NCBI GenBank assembly: GCA_026770585.1 | Contig: MU646455.1 | Span: 654,064-665,746, forward strand | Origin: Baffinella frigidus | Taxonomy: Eukaryota > Cryptophyceae > Cryptomonadales > Baffinellaceae | Direction of reading: 5' to 3' | DNA: 11,683 bases | Shown: in pieces, positions 11,423-11,683 of the stretch | How positions within the stretch are numbered: position 1 is the first letter of the stretch | Layout of the letters: the number at the start of each line of letters is the position of its first letter | Made by a program: the position numbers and the translations under genes | The notes under the pieces: model-generated | What the model saw: the letters and a program-made list of their open reading frames with translations, nothing else | Told to the model about the DNA's origin: nothing | Databases searched by the model: none

Positions 11423-11644
11423 AGGGTACGCATCACCAGACGGCGGGAAATCATGTACCCCCTCCCACCCGGGAAGCATGGCACACGCAAGGCAGTCACC
11501 TCGGACAGTTGGCTTCGGCGTCCGCGTGACCGGTCACGCGGGCGCTCACAAGCCTGCCGGCGGGGCTGTTCCACGGATAGAGTAGGGTACGCATCACCAG
11601 ACGGCGGGAAATCTGTACCCCCTCCCACCCGGGAAGCATGGCAC
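11423..11644 (+). repeat. Tandem duplication, period 161 bp
   Basis: About 62 bp starting AGGGTACGCATCACCAGACG occurs at 11423-11484 and 11584-11644, with one 1-bp indel. A 20-bp perfect palindrome (CCGCGTGACC/GGTCACGCGG) lies between them at 11522-11541. Confidence 0.85.
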
Positions 11645-11683
11645 CCCCCCACCTGGTAAGCGTATAACTCCCCCTCCCCCGGG

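Larger units (their letters stand above)
10490..11683. other. Repeat-rich stretch without a recognised exon
   Basis: It holds a 16-bp palindrome at 10564-10579 (TGGTTTAATTAAACCA), elements 10735-10873, 10909-11058 and 11287-11420, the dispersed repeat 11164-11273 and the tandem pair 11423-11644. It may be the next intron of the gene starting at 10010. No coding segment with convincing composition was found. Confidence 0.5.

Overview
The window is eukaryotic nuclear DNA, probably from an alga or another protist. It has GT-AG introns, short GC-rich exons separated by long repeat-filled introns, degenerate plant/algal-type telomere heptamers (TTTAGGG, TTTGGTG, TTTGGGG), and many small inverted-repeat elements. 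The sequence alone does not settle the lineage. Prasinophyte-like green algae and dinoflagellates are two options; the TTTAGGG motif is shared by several algal groups.

Main result: although no long ORF shows it, almost the whole window (9592 down to the left edge, minus strand) is one very expanded gene. Eight exons of 57-202 nt join in frame with no stop to give 240 codons, still open at the left edge. The product has a short helical N-terminus, an Ala/Pro/Lys-rich linker, and most of an EMAP-II/Arc1p-type tRNA-binding domain (the family behind AIMP1/p43, yeast Arc1p and the C-terminus of plant methionyl-tRNA synthetase). The split codons at the first two junctions are completed correctly, and the next five junctions are all phase 0. 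The exons total 720 nt and the seven introns 8872 nt.

Layout on the plus strand: exon 8 (1-75, cut by the edge); intron 7; exon 7 (1561-1617); intron 6; exon 6 (3461-3523); intron 5; exon 5 (5234-5293); intron 4; exon 4 (5894-5980); intron 3; exon 3 (7234-7315); intron 2; exon 2 (8964-9057); intron 1; exon 1 (9391-9592). The introns hold at least four families of palindromic MITE-like elements, degenerate telomere-like heptamer arrays, and tandem duplications carrying pieces of the neighbouring exons. The end of exon 3 occurs six times in the 6490-7265 array.

Right of a GC-rich spacer (9593-10009), a second, unrecognised gene appears to start divergently at 10010. Two exons (10010-10120 and about 10328-10489) join in frame across a GC-AG intron. 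From about 10490 to the right end I see no exon, only more inverted-repeat elements and two direct-repeat pairs.

Exons were assigned by hand translation and recalled family motifs, so they need a profile search and transcript data.
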